Positions 1-9,008 of a stretch of DNA of 64,000 nucleotides are shown piece after piece (positions within the stretch are counted from its first letter, which is position 1; each line of letters begins with the position of its first letter). Source of the stretch: Streptomyces sp. GESEQ-4 (GTDB lineage Bacteria > Actinomycetota > Actinomycetes > Streptomycetales > Streptomycetaceae); contig NZ_JAFFSU010000001.1 of assembly GCF_017948455.1 (NCBI RefSeq), forward strand, positions 620,001 through 684,000. The letters run 5' to 3'. The translations under genes and the position numbers were made by a program. The notes under the pieces were generated by a model. That model saw only the letters and a program-made list of their open reading frames with translations. It did not search any database and had not been told where the DNA came from.

Positions 1-2061
1 GGCGGTAGCGCGCTCGTCGCCCTGAGTGACAACCCCGACGGCTTCGACACCGACGACCGGGCCTGTCTCGAACTGATTGCCGACGCCGTCGTCTCGCCCG
101 TGCCGACAGCGTCCGCCGAAGGCGGCGAACTGCCCTCGGGCGAGTTCAGCCTCGCCATGGACAGCGGTCGCGTCGAGATCGGCGACGACATCCTGGAGCT
201 GTTCGGTCTCGACCCGGCGGACTTCGACGGCCGGGTCGAGACGCTGCTCGGCCTGACCGTCCCCGAGGACCTGCCGTCCCTGATGTCCGTCGTCGAGGCC
301 GACCACATGTCCATCGGCGAGCGCGAGCTGGAGTTCCGGGTCCTGCAGCCGGCCGGCCCGCCGAAGTGGCTGCGGCTGCGCGGCCGGCTGGCGCCCGGCG
401 GCGAGGGCCGCCCGGCCCGGCTCGTCGGCACCGTCGCCGACGCGTCCAAGCTGCGCTCCGACGTCACCGACGTGGCCCGCGTTCAGCGGCTGGCCGCCGC
501 GCTGGCCATCGCCGGGACCGTACGCGACGTCGGCAAGGCCGTCGTCACGGCGCTGCGCGGGCCGCTGCGGGCCGACCGGATCGCGCTCGCCGAACTGGAG
601 GCGGACCGGCTCGTCGTCACCGTCCTCGACCCGCCCGAGCCGGAGTCCTGGCCCGAGGTGTGGCGCGCCGAGTGGCGCACCGAGTGGCCGGACGCGCCCG
701 TGCGCGCGATGCCCACCCTCGCCGCCGCCCTGCGCGAGGGCCGCGCCCAGATCTGGCCCGCCGGCACCGCGCTGGAACCCGCGCTCGCCGAGGTCGGCCC
801 GGGCGGCCTCGCCGTGCTGCCGCTGCCCGGCGCGGGCCGCATGGCCGGCGCCTGCCTCATCGGCTGGGACCTCCCGCACGACTTCGGGCCCGACGAACGT
901 GCCCTGCTCACCGCCTCCGCCGGCCTCGCCGGGCAGGCCCTGATGCGGGCCCGCGCCTTCGACGCCGAGCACGAGCTCGTCGGCATGCTCCAGCGCCAGC
1001 TGCTGCCGCGCCGCCTGCCCAAACTGCCCGGCGCGGAAGCCGTCGCCCGCTACCTGCCCAGCACCGCGGGACTGGAGCTCGGCGGCGACTGGTACGACGT
1101 GATCCCGATGCCGGACAACCATGTCGCCCTCGTCATCGGCGACGTCCAGGGCCACAGCGCCGCCGCCGCCACCCTCATGGGCCAGATGCGCACCGCACTG
1201 CGCGCGTACGCCGCCGAAGGCCACCCGCCCGACGTCGTGGTCTCCCACTCCAACCGGCTCCTGATGGAGCTGGAGACCGACCTCTTCGCCACCTGCTGCT
1301 ACGTCGACATCGACCTGGAGGAGGGCTCCGCCTGGTGCGTCCGGGCCGGCCATCTGCCGCCGGTGCTGCGCCACCCGGACGGCAGCACGGAGATCGCCGA
1401 GGCGGAGGGCGGCCCGCCGCTCGGCGTGGTGAAGCAGGCCGAGTTCCCGATGAGCCCGCTGGGACTGCAGCCGGGCACGCTGATCGCCCTCACCACGGAC
1501 GGTCTGGTCGAGTCCGTCGACGCCGACATCGACGAGGGCATGGACGGGTTCGCCCGCGACCTGGCCCGCTCCGACCCCGCCCACCTCGGCCTCGTCGCCG
1601 ACGGCCTCCTCGGCAACGCCCGCCGCAGCGACGACGTGGCCCTGCTCCTGCTGCGCTACGACGGCATGGACATCCGCCCGCTGCGGGAGAGCTGGACGGT
1701 GTGGCGCGTCCCCGAGGCCGTCCGGCACGCCCGCCGCTTCACCCGGCGCACCCTGCGCGCCTGGGGCGTGACCGAGGAACAGGACGCCGTCGCGCTCGTG
1801 GTCTCCGAACTGGTCACCAACGCCCTGGTGCACACCGACGGCCGGGTCCGCCTCGACCTCACCCTCGTCAACCACCGGCTGCGCGTCGCGGTCGCCGACG
1901 CCTCGCCCCGCAGCCCGATCAAGCCGACCAGCATCGGTTGGGAGGCCACCGGCGGCCGTGGCATCCTGCTCGTCGAGGCCATGTCGCTGTCCTGGGGGAC
2001 CGTCCCGGTCAGCGGCGGCAAGCAGGTCTGGAGCGAGATCGTTCTCGAGCGGATCAAATAA
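1..2061 (+). CDS. PP2C-type (SpoIIE) serine phosphatase with PAS, GAF and HATPase domains, 5' truncated
   Basis: The frame is open from the first base, so the start lies outside the window; 686 codons are visible. In order I see the end of a GAF-like segment, a PAS-like fold (about residues 45-145), a GAF region (about 190-315), a SpoIIE/PPM phosphatase domain (about 345-545, with LGGDWYDV and GDVQGHS supplying metal-binding aspartates) and a C-terminal HATPase_c domain of the anti-sigma/RsbW kind (about 560-680, with SELVTNALVHT and GGRGILLVE). Streptomyces proteins of this build act on anti-sigma-factor antagonists, switching alternative sigma factors in response to a sensed signal. No partner gene is adjacent. 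The neighbouring rml genes begin 45 bp downstream, so cotranscription is possible but not shown. Confidence 0.9.
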   Translation, partial: GGSALVALSDNPDGFDTDDRACLELIADAVVSPVPTASAEGGELPSGEFSLAMDSGRVEIGDDILELFGLDPADFDGRVETLLGLTVPEDLPSLMSVVEADHMSIGERELEFRVLQPAGPPKWLRLRGRLAPGGEGRPARLVGTVADASKLRSDVTDVARVQRLAAALAIAGTVRDVGKAVVTALRGPLRADRIALAELEADRLVVTVLDPPEPESWPEVWRAEWRTEWPDAPVRAMPTLAAALREGRAQIWPAGTALEPALAEVGPGGLAVLPLPGAGRMAGACLIGWDLPHDFGPDERALLTASAGLAGQALMRARAFDAEHELVGMLQRQLLPRRLPKLPGAEAVARYLPSTAGLELGGDWYDVIPMPDNHVALVIGDVQGHSAAAATLMGQMRTALRAYAAEGHPPDVVVSHSNRLLMELETDLFATCCYVDIDLEEGSAWCVRAGHLPPVLRHPDGSTEIAEAEGGPPLGVVKQAEFPMSPLGLQPGTLIALTTDGLVESVDADIDEGMDGFARDLARSDPAHLGLVADGLLGNARRSDDVALLLLRYDGMDIRPLRESWTVWRVPEAVRHARRFTRRTLRAWGVTEEQDAVALVVSELVTNALVHTDGRVRLDLTLVNHRLRVAVADASPRSPIKPTSIGWEATGGRGILLVEAMSLSWGTVPVSGGKQVWSEIVLERIK

Positions 2062-2079
2062 AGGGTTAACGTTCCCTTT
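2060..2079 (+). terminator. Short inverted repeat after the phosphatase gene
   Basis: AAAGGG at 2060-2065 pairs with CCCTTT at 2074-2079 around an 8-nt loop. It overlaps the stop codon and lies just before the rmlA start. The stem is short and lacks a T-run, so it may be a weak attenuator or chance. Confidence 0.25.
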
Positions 2080-2106
2080 CCGCCGAACGAGGCTATGGTG
2101 AACCAG

Positions 2107-3174
2107 ATGAAGGCTCTCGTGCTGTCCGGGGGCGCCGGTACGCGCTTGAGGCCGATCACCCATACATCGGCCAAGCAACTCGTACCGGTCGCCAACAAGG
2201 CTGTGTTGTTCTATGGGTTGGAGTCCATCGCCGCCGCAGGCATAACCGAAGTCGGCATGATCGTCGGCGACACCGCGGCCGAGATCGAGGACGCCGTCGG
2301 CGACGGGTCCAAGTTCGGCCTGCAGGTCACGTACATCCCGCAGGAGCGGCCGCTCGGGCTGGCTCACGCGGTACTGATCGCTCGTGACTATCTCGGCGAC
2401 GACGACTTCGTGATGTACCTCGGCGACAACTTCATCGTCGGCGGCATCACCGACCTCGTCGACGGCTTCCGCGCGAACCGCCCCGACGCCCAGATCCTGC
2501 TCACCCGCGTCCCCGACCCGCGCGCCTTCGGCGTCGCCGAACTCGACGCGGCCGGGCAGGTGATCGGCCTCGAGGAGAAGCCGGAACACCCCAAGAGCGA
2601 CCTCGCCCTCGTCGGCGTCTACCTGTTCACCCCGGTGATCCACGAGGCCGTGCGCGCCATCGAGCCGTCCTGGCGCGGCGAGTTGGAGATCACTCACGCC
2701 ATCCAGCACCTCATCGACGCCCACGCCGACGTCCGCTCCACGGTCATCCACGGCTACTGGAAGGACACCGGGAACGTCGTCGACATGCTCGAGGTGAACC
2801 GGACCGTCCTGGAAGGCCTCGAACGCCGCATCGACGGCGAGGTGGACGAGCGGTCCGAGACCATCGGGCGGGTCGTGGTCGAGGAAGGCGCGCGCGTCAC
2901 CGGCTCACGCATCGTCGGCCCCTGCGTCATCGGCGCCGGAACCGTCGTCAGCGACTCCTACATCGGCCCGTTCACCTCCGTCGCGGAGAACTGCCGTATC
3001 ACCCACAGCGAGTTGGAGTTCTCCATCGTCCTGCGGGACTCCTCGATCGACGGAGTGGGCCGCATCGAGAGCTCCCTCATCGGGCGGCACGTCCAGGTGA
3101 CCCCGGCGCCGAACGTGCCCAGTGCTCATCGACTCGTCCTCGGAGACCACAGCAAGGTGCAGATCCACACATGA
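2107..3174 (+). CDS. rmlA: Glucose-1-phosphate thymidylyltransferase (long form)
   Basis: Makes dTDP-glucose from dTTP and glucose-1-phosphate, the first step of dTDP-L-rhamnose synthesis in the cytoplasm. The N-terminus has the nucleotidyltransferase signature KALVLSGGAGTRLRP, with GLAHAV and GDN further on. The last ~100 residues look like left-handed beta-helix repeats (GARVTGSRIVGP...), typical of the ~355-residue StrD/RmlA-long form rather than the ~290-residue short form. An upstream in-frame ATG (2095) and GTG (2098) exist. GAACGAGG at 2085-2092 is 2, 5 and 14 nt from the three candidates, so GTG 2098 or ATG 2107 is more likely than ATG 2095. The 3' end overlaps rmlB by 4 nt. Confidence 0.92.
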   Translation: MKALVLSGGAGTRLRPITHTSAKQLVPVANKAVLFYGLESIAAAGITEVGMIVGDTAAEIEDAVGDGSKFGLQVTYIPQERPLGLAHAVLIARDYLGDDDFVMYLGDNFIVGGITDLVDGFRANRPDAQILLTRVPDPRAFGVAELDAAGQVIGLEEKPEHPKSDLALVGVYLFTPVIHEAVRAIEPSWRGELEITHAIQHLIDAHADVRSTVIHGYWKDTGNVVDMLEVNRTVLEGLERRIDGEVDERSETIGRVVVEEGARVTGSRIVGPCVIGAGTVVSDSYIGPFTSVAENCRITHSELEFSIVLRDSSIDGVGRIESSLIGRHVQVTPAPNVPSAHRLVLGDHSKVQIHT

Positions 3175-4142
3175 ACCTCCTCGTCACCGGCGCCGCCGGG
3201 TTCATCGGCTCGACGTACGTCCGTACGCTGCTCGCCGCCGACGGCCCCGACATCACGGTGCTCGACAAACTGACCTACGCCGGCACGCTCGACAACCTCG
3301 AACTCGACCATCCCCGGCTGGAGTTCGTGCAGGGCGACATCTGCGACGCCGAGCTCGTGGACAAGCTGATGTCCCGGGCCGACCAGGTCGTGCACTTCGC
3401 GGCGGAGTCCCACGTGGACCGCTCGATCACCGGCGCCACCGATTTCGTACGCACCAACGTCCTGGGCACGCAGACCCTCCTGGACGCCGCCCTGCGGCAC
3501 GGTGTCGGCACGTTCGTGCACGTCTCCACTGACGAGGTCTACGGCTCCATCGACACCGGATCGTGGCCGGAGGACCACCCGCTGAGCCCCAACTCGCCCT
3601 ACTCCGCCTCCAAGGCCTCCTCCGACCTGCTCGCCCTCGCCTACCACCGCACCCACGGCCTGGACGTGCGCGTCACCCGGTGCTCCAACAACTACGGCCC
3701 GCACCAGTTCCCCGAGAAGGTCATCCCGCTGTTCGTGACCAACCTCCTCGACGGCAAGAAGGTCCCGCTGTACGGCGAGGGACTCAACGTCCGCGACTGG
3801 CTGCACGTCGACGACCACTGCCAGGGCGTGGAACTCGTCCGCACCCAGGGCCGCCCCGGCGAGGTCTACAACATCGGCGGCGGCACCGAGTTGAGCAACA
3901 AGGAGCTGACCGGGTTGCTCCTGGAGGCCTGCGGCGCGGGCTGGGACCGGGTGGAGCACGTCGAGGACCGCAAGGGCCACGACCTGCGCTACTCGGTGGA
4001 CTGGAGCAAGGCCCGCACCGAACTCGGCTACCGGCCCCGCCACGACTTCGCCACCGGCCTCGCCGACACCGTCGCCTGGTACCGGGAGAACCGCGCCTGG
4101 TGGGAGCCGCTCAAGCAGCGCGTCGCACGGGAGAGCGCATGA
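3171..4142 (+). CDS. rmlB: dTDP-glucose 4,6-dehydratase
   Basis: Converts dTDP-glucose to dTDP-4-keto-6-deoxyglucose using bound NAD+. It is an extended short-chain dehydrogenase of 323 residues. The NAD-binding GAAGFIGS is at residues 7-14. The catalytic Tyr and Lys are in YSASK at 144-148, and STDEVYG supplies the Thr-Asp-Glu active-site triad. Start ATG 3171 overlaps the rmlA stop (ATGA), and the stop overlaps the rmlD start in the same way, so rmlA-B-D are translationally coupled. The family is also used in antibiotic deoxysugar pathways, but the neighbouring rmlD and rmlC point to rhamnose. Confidence 0.95.
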   Translation: MNLLVTGAAGFIGSTYVRTLLAADGPDITVLDKLTYAGTLDNLELDHPRLEFVQGDICDAELVDKLMSRADQVVHFAAESHVDRSITGATDFVRTNVLGTQTLLDAALRHGVGTFVHVSTDEVYGSIDTGSWPEDHPLSPNSPYSASKASSDLLALAYHRTHGLDVRVTRCSNNYGPHQFPEKVIPLFVTNLLDGKKVPLYGEGLNVRDWLHVDDHCQGVELVRTQGRPGEVYNIGGGTELSNKELTGLLLEACGAGWDRVEHVEDRKGHDLRYSVDWSKARTELGYRPRHDFATGLADTVAWYRENRAWWEPLKQRVARESA

Positions 4143-5014
4143 ACTGGCTGGTCACCGGAGCGAGCGGCATGCTCGGCCGCGACCTGGTCGATGAACTGCG
4201 CGGCCGGGGCGCACCCGTGGTCGCCCTGGACCACGCCGCTCTCGACATCACCCGGCCCGACGCCGTCTCGGCCGCCTTCGCCGAGCACCGCCCGGACGTC
4301 GTCGTCAACTGCGCGGCCTACACGGCCGTCGACGACGCCGAGAGCGACGAGGAGCGGGCCCTGCGGATCAACGGCGACGGACCGCGACTGCTGGCCCGCG
4401 CCTGCGCGGCGGGCGGCGCCCGTCTGGTCCACGTCTCCACCGACTACGTCTTCGCCGGTGACGACCGCGCAGCCCCCTACCCGGAGGACCACCCCCCGGC
4501 CCCGCGCACCGCGTACGGCCGCACCAAGCTGGCCGGCGAGCGCGCCGTACTGGAGGAACTCCCGGCCGCGGGCGCCGTCGTACGCACCGCCTGGCTCTAC
4601 GGCGTCCACGGCCGCAGTTTCGTCCGTACGATGATCGAGCTCGAGGGACGCCGGGACACCCTGGACGTCGTCGACGACCAGCGCGGACAGCCCACGTGGA
4701 GCGCCGACGTCGCCGCACGCATCGCCGATCTCGGCCCCCGCGTCGGCCCCGGCGCGCACGGCGTGTTCCACGCCACGAGTTCCGGCGAGGCCACCTGGTA
4801 CGAGCTGGCCCGGGAAGTCTTCCGGCTTCTCGGCGCCGACCCGGACCGGGTGCGCCCCACCGGCAGCGAGGCCTTCCCCAGGCCCGCACCCCGCCCCGCC
4901 TACAGCGCCCTCGCGCACGGCCGGTGGCAGCAGATCGGCCTGCCGGCTCCGCGCGACTGGCGGGACGCCCTGAATGAAGCAATGCCCCATATCCGCAAGG
5001 AGATTACGTCGTGA
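4139..5014 (+). CDS. rmlD: dTDP-4-dehydrorhamnose reductase
   Basis: Last step of dTDP-L-rhamnose synthesis, reducing dTDP-4-keto-rhamnose with NAD(P)H. The 291-residue protein starts with the nucleotide-binding GASGMLGRDLV (residues 7-17). It has the STDYVFAGD segment of the family and the catalytic pair in YGRTK at 126-130. The start is fixed by a 4-nt ATGA overlap with rmlB; the same frame is open far upstream, but that stretch is read as rmlB in another frame. The stop overlaps the GTG start of the methyltransferase gene, extending the coupled operon. The 3-5 epimerase gene rmlC is not in line but sits just beyond on the opposite strand. Confidence 0.94.
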   Translation: MNWLVTGASGMLGRDLVDELRGRGAPVVALDHAALDITRPDAVSAAFAEHRPDVVVNCAAYTAVDDAESDEERALRINGDGPRLLARACAAGGARLVHVSTDYVFAGDDRAAPYPEDHPPAPRTAYGRTKLAGERAVLEELPAAGAVVRTAWLYGVHGRSFVRTMIELEGRRDTLDVVDDQRGQPTWSADVAARIADLGPRVGPGAHGVFHATSSGEATWYELAREVFRLLGADPDRVRPTGSEAFPRPAPRPAYSALAHGRWQQIGLPAPRDWRDALNEAMPHIRKEITS

Positions 5015-5814
5015 AACGTCATGAGTTCCTGCGGGAACTCCACAAGGTCAGCGCGAACCGGAACTACCTGGAGATCGGTGTCAACGACGGCCGCAGCCTG
5101 ACACTGTCGCGTGTGCCCAGCATCGCGATCGATCCCGCGTTCAAGGTGGTCACGGAGATCCGCTGCGACGTCCATCTGGCGAAGGCGACGAGCGACGACT
5201 TCTTCGCCCGTCAGAACCCGCTGGGGCATCTGAAGGGCGGCCGGCACCCGCTGCGCAATCTGGCCCGCAACCGCAGCCCGTTCGGCCACTGGCAGCGCAC
5301 CACCCTCGACCTGTCGTTCATCGACGGCATGCACCTCTTCGAGTACACGCTGCGCGACTTCATCAACGTCGAGAAGCACTCCGACTGGGCCAGCGTCATC
5401 GTCTTCGACGACATGCTGCCGCGCAACGTCGACGAGGCCGCCCGGGACCGGCACACCGGCGCCTGGACCGGCGACGTCTACAAGATGGTCGAGGTGCTGA
5501 ACCGCTTCCGCCCCGACCTGGTGACCGTCCTCGTCGACACCCAGCCGACCGGCCAGCTCGTCGTCTTCGGCGCCGACCCCGGCAACACTGTCCTCTCGGA
5601 CAAATACGACGAGATCCTCGCCGAGTACGTCGTCCCCGACCCGCAGAAGGTGCCGGAGACGATCCTGGAACGGACCTCGGCGGTGAAGCCCGAGACGCTG
5701 GTCGAGGCCGGTTTCTGGGCGCCGCTCGTGCGGGCCCGCAACCGCGGAACCAAGCGGTCCCGCGGCTGGGAGCCGTTGCGCCGCAGCGTGGAGCAGCTCA
5801 GCGTCAGTCGCTGA
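5011..5814 (+). CDS. Class I SAM-dependent methyltransferase-like protein
   Basis: A 267-residue protein whose N-terminal part has the SAM-binding motif I YLEIGVNDGRSL (about residues 22-33), followed by DLSFIDGMHLFEYTLRD and a VIVFDDMLPRN segment. This pattern resembles the Methyltransf_24 class found in glycan and cell-wall gene sets. It is translationally coupled to rmlD by a GTGA overlap, so its substrate is probably a sugar or glycan made or transferred by this locus, for example a methylated terminal residue; that is inference. Its last 11 bp overlap the end of convergent rmlC. It could also be a non-catalytic relative, as no acceptor-binding residues can be assigned. Confidence 0.75.
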   Translation: MKRHEFLRELHKVSANRNYLEIGVNDGRSLTLSRVPSIAIDPAFKVVTEIRCDVHLAKATSDDFFARQNPLGHLKGGRHPLRNLARNRSPFGHWQRTTLDLSFIDGMHLFEYTLRDFINVEKHSDWASVIVFDDMLPRNVDEAARDRHTGAWTGDVYKMVEVLNRFRPDLVTVLVDTQPTGQLVVFGADPGNTVLSDKYDEILAEYVVPDPQKVPETILERTSAVKPETLVEAGFWAPLVRARNRGTKRSRGWEPLRRSVEQLSVSR

Positions 5815-6406
5815 GCCCGCGCAGCCGCCGGTAGTAGGCGGAGCAGTCCTGGTACGACGGCAGCAGCCCGGACCGCTCCGCCTCCGCCAGCGAGGGCGCG
5901 GCCGCGTCCTTCTCCGACAGCACCGGCGGGATGTCCCGGGGCCACTCGATCCCCAGGTCCGCGTCCAGCGGGTCCACGCCGTGCTCACGACCGGGCGCGT
6001 ACCCGGTCGAGCACAGGTACATCACCGTCGCGTCGTCGGTGAGCGCCATGAACGCGTGCCCGAGCCCCTCCGCGAGGAACACGGCGTGCCGGGTGTCGTC
6101 GTCGAGCCGCACCGCCTCCCACTGCCCGAAGGTCGGTGACCCCACCCGGATGTCGGCCACCACGTCGAGCACGGCACCGCGCACACACGTGACGTACTTG
6201 GCCTGGCCGGGCGGCACATCGGCGAAGTGCAGACCCCGCAGCACGCCCCGGCGGGAGACCGAGCAGTTGGCCTGGGCGAGCGTCAGGTCGTATCCGGTGG
6301 CCTCGCGGAACTCCTCACCGCGGAACCACTCGTGGAAACTGCCACGCTCGTCCGGGAACACCTTGGGCTCCAGCACCCAGGCACCTTCGATCCCCAGTGG
6401 TCGCAT
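5804..6406 (-). CDS. rmlC: dTDP-4-dehydrorhamnose 3,5-epimerase
   Basis: Epimerises dTDP-4-keto-6-deoxyglucose at C3 and C5, between RmlB and RmlD. The 200-residue cupin protein has the expected FPDERGSFHEWF segment near the N-terminus, the catalytic-His motif GVLRGLH, and HAFMAL and YLCSTGYAPGREHG in the barrel. The frame extends upstream, but homology starts at MRPLGIEGAW. ATG 6406 is preceded by GAGGA about 10 nt upstream. The gene is convergent to the rmlA-B-D operon and begins 5 bp after the end of the glycosyltransferase gene, with which it is probably cotranscribed. Placing C on the other strand from A, B and D is unusual but still gives a complete pathway. Confidence 0.93.
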   Translation of the reverse strand: MRPLGIEGAWVLEPKVFPDERGSFHEWFRGEEFREATGYDLTLAQANCSVSRRGVLRGLHFADVPPGQAKYVTCVRGAVLDVVADIRVGSPTFGQWEAVRLDDDTRHAVFLAEGLGHAFMALTDDATVMYLCSTGYAPGREHGVDPLDADLGIEWPRDIPPVLSEKDAAAPSLAEAERSGLLPSYQDCSAYYRRLRGLSD

Positions 6407-6410
6407 CCGT

Positions 6411-8318
6411 TCACGTCCTCCGATTCCTGATGCGGGCCGCCGCCTTTCGTACGACCCTGCCCAGCGCGCGTCGCAGCCGTCGTAGCGCGCTGGGAGACTG
6501 CTGCCGCTTCCGCACCACGCGCACCCCGCCGACACCGGCCGTGAGGGTGAACGGCAGCGCGAGGAAGCGCGGTGCGGCGGTACGCGGACTGATCGCCACC
6601 TTCCACGTCGCGCCCTTCAGACGGTCGGCGGGCAGGACGGCCTCCAGCCGCGCCCCGGATCCGTCCGGGTACAGGGTGCCGGGCACGTCCACCTCAGCGT
6701 CACCGGAGCTGACACGCAGCAGGACCTCGGTGTCACCGGCGACGTACAGCGGCAGCGCGGCGCGGAGCCGGCCGCCGGAGACCGAGACGGCATCCGGAGA
6801 CAGCCCGCCGAGGCCGAGGCGGGTGCTCGCGCGGTCGATGTCCAGGGAGAGGTTGGCGTGCGGTTCGGTCCAGTACGGCAGCACCACACGGCCGCCCACC
6901 ACACCGGCGTGCGGGGCGCGGCGGGCATCCCGAGGGGCCGGACCCAGCCGGCACTCCTTGGTCCAGCCGCCCAGCCGGACCCGGACGTACGCGTCCCACG
7001 CGCCGTCGCCCGCCACGGCCGTGGGATCCACGGTGGCCCCGGCGCGCAACTGGAGCCGTACACCGTCCTCGTCCTCGATCCGCTCGCGGGTGAACTCCAC
7101 CGGCTGGAAGTACTGGGCGGCGCTGGAGCGTTGGCGCAGCAGCAGGTCGACTCGGGCCTCGCCGAACCGGGCGGCGGTGTCCGCGGAGACCCAGGCGACC
7201 GGGTCGGACACGTCCAGCGGCGTACGTTCCCCGTCGGCGGGAAACAGCAGGGGTTTGCCGCGCGACACGTACTCGGCGGTGAAGTCGATCCGCAGCGTGC
7301 CGTCCTGCCAGGTGAGGCTCTCCGGCGCGGCCTTCGGTACGACGGAGCCCTCCCACTCGGCGAAGGCCTCGACCTCGGCAAACCGGTCGGCGGCGATCAG
7401 GGCGGCGACGACCTGCTGGGTCGGCTGCAGCCCGGCCGCGACACCCGGCCCGAACCGCTCGACGACGACGCCGCGCATCGCGTCGAAGAGCTCCTTGCGG
7501 TAGTCGGCGGGCATCGCCAGCAGCCTGCGGCCACGCATCCGCTCGACGATCTCCACCCGCAGCCAGCGCCGGTGCAGCCGGTCCCGCAGCGGTCCCGGTT
7601 CGGTGTAGCGGTCGACGACGTCGAGGGCCTCGCAGAGGTTCTTGAAGTAGCCGACGGGGTCGAAGCGCTGGAAGCCCGCGTTCGAGGCGTCGTCCCGCTT
7701 GACGTGGTAGTAGCAGACGTAGTCGCTGAGCACCGAGACGTTGTCCGCGCGCAGATACGCCTCGGCGATGAAGACGTGGTCCTCCAGCCGCCGCCGGCCC
7801 TCGGGGAAGCGCAGACCGATCCGGTCGAGGAACTCCCGGCGGATCATCTTGTGCGGGGTGAGGCTGTCGATCAGCGGGGCGTTCTCGACGGTGGCGTGCG
7901 GGTGGTTGCGGCGGAACAGCTCCACCGGAACGCCGCGGCCCTTGCCGGCCATCTTTCCTACGACGACGTCGGCGCCGTTGGCCACGCCGTAGTCGTACAT
8001 CCGCTCCAGGGCCTCGTCGCCCAGGTAGTCGTCGTTGTCGACGAACATCACGAACTCGCCCTTGGCGGCGGCGATGCCGACGTTGCGGGGCTTGCCCGAC
8101 CAGCCGGAGTTCTCCTGGTGGATGACCTGGACGAGACCGGGGTGGTCGGCGGCGAGCGCGTCGAGGCGGGCCGGGGTCTCGTCGGTGGAGCCGTCGTCGA
8201 CGAAGATGACTTCGTACTCGTCGGGCGGCAGGGACTGCCGCAGCAGCGAGGCGATGCAATCCTCGACATATGGCCCGGGGTTGTACACCGGGACGACGAC
8301 GCTGACCTTGACCGGCAT
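6411..8318 (-). CDS. Family 2 glycosyltransferase with large C-terminal beta-rich region
   Basis: A 635-residue protein. The first ~220 residues are a GT-A fold: SVVVPVYNPGPYVEDC, FVDDGSTDETPARL, the acidic FVDNDDYLG (DXD equivalent) and GRRRLEDHVFIAEAYL. The remaining ~400 residues form an extension with little recognisable homology and many beta-prone, Arg/Val-rich segments. This layout recalls teichoic-acid glycosyltransferases of the TarS/TarP class, whose C-terminal domains drive oligomerisation; the resemblance is by architecture and a few motifs only. No membrane helix or signal peptide is evident. An AAGGGGG Shine-Dalgarno lies about 12 nt upstream of ATG 8318. It is likely transcribed with rmlC and may use dTDP-rhamnose or a related donor. 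Confidence 0.85.
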   Translation of the reverse strand: MPVKVSVVVPVYNPGPYVEDCIASLLRQSLPPDEYEVIFVDDGSTDETPARLDALAADHPGLVQVIHQENSGWSGKPRNVGIAAAKGEFVMFVDNDDYLGDEALERMYDYGVANGADVVVGKMAGKGRGVPVELFRRNHPHATVENAPLIDSLTPHKMIRREFLDRIGLRFPEGRRRLEDHVFIAEAYLRADNVSVLSDYVCYYHVKRDDASNAGFQRFDPVGYFKNLCEALDVVDRYTEPGPLRDRLHRRWLRVEIVERMRGRRLLAMPADYRKELFDAMRGVVVERFGPGVAAGLQPTQQVVAALIAADRFAEVEAFAEWEGSVVPKAAPESLTWQDGTLRIDFTAEYVSRGKPLLFPADGERTPLDVSDPVAWVSADTAARFGEARVDLLLRQRSSAAQYFQPVEFTRERIEDEDGVRLQLRAGATVDPTAVAGDGAWDAYVRVRLGGWTKECRLGPAPRDARRAPHAGVVGGRVVLPYWTEPHANLSLDIDRASTRLGLGGLSPDAVSVSGGRLRAALPLYVAGDTEVLLRVSSGDAEVDVPGTLYPDGSGARLEAVLPADRLKGATWKVAISPRTAAPRFLALPFTLTAGVGGVRVVRKRQQSPSALRRLRRALGRVVRKAAARIRNRRT

Positions 8319-8455
8319 CCGGCTGAAGCCCCCTTAATTCGCTTCCCGTTTCCACTGTGGCACGGTGGGCGTCGCCCGATGCTAACCCGTTTGCCTGGGC
8401 CACCACGCGCAGGGTCAACCGCGTGGCGCCGATCACCGCGGCTTAGGCTGACGAG

Positions 8456-8959
8456 GTGCGCCTGCTCCTGATGTCCGACACTCATCTCCCCAAGCGCGCC
8501 AAGGCGCTGCCCGCGCAGCTCCTCGCCGAACTCCCGCACGCCGACGTGGTGTTCCACGCGGGCGACTGGGTCGACACGGCCACGCTCGACCTGCTGGAGT
8601 CCCACAGCCGCAGACTGATCGGCGTGTACGGCAACAACGACGGCCCCGAGCTGCGGGCCCGGCTCCCCGAGGCGGCGTACGCCGAACTCGGCGGTCTGCG
8701 GTTCGGGGCCGTCCACGAGACGGGCTCCGCCCAGGGCAGGGAGGCCCGCTGTGCCGCGCGCTTCCCCGACCTGGACGTCCTGGTCTTCGGCCACAGCCAC
8801 ATCCCGTGGGACACCACCGCCCCCAACGGGCTGCGCCTGCTCAATCCCGGCTCCCCGACCGACCGGCGCCGCCAGCCGTACTGCACGTACATGACGGCGA
8901 CGGTGGCCGACGCGCGCCTCACGGACGTGGAGCTGCACAGGTTGCCGCGGGGTCGCTGA
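8456..8959 (+). CDS. YfcE/MJ0936-type metallophosphoesterase
   Basis: A 167-residue calcineurin-like phosphoesterase. All family metal ligands are visible: SDTHLP near residue 7, AGDWVD, YGNNDG and GHSHIPWD, followed by LLNPGSPTDRR. Related proteins hydrolyse phosphodiesters, but the cellular substrate is usually unknown. It starts with GTG at 8456, directly after GACGAGG. A TAGGCT hexamer a few bases further upstream could be a -10 box, which would make the transcript leaderless or nearly so. The gene stands alone: divergent from the glycosyltransferase gene and convergent with the molybdenum hydroxylase operon. Confidence 0.88.
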   Translation: MRLLLMSDTHLPKRAKALPAQLLAELPHADVVFHAGDWVDTATLDLLESHSRRLIGVYGNNDGPELRARLPEAAYAELGGLRFGAVHETGSAQGREARCAARFPDLDVLVFGHSHIPWDTTAPNGLRLLNPGSPTDRRRQPYCTYMTATVADARLTDVELHRLPRGR

Positions 8960-9008
8960 GCCGGCGGACCAGGTCGGCGGGCCGGTCGGGCAGGGGATTG
9001 CCCACCGT

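Noticed and set aside
3126..4043. Long minus-strand open frame opposite rmlB
   Set aside because: Its low-complexity Val/Gly/Asp/Arg composition and exact opposition to a clear gene show it is a by-product of GC-rich third positions; many similar frames were dropped.
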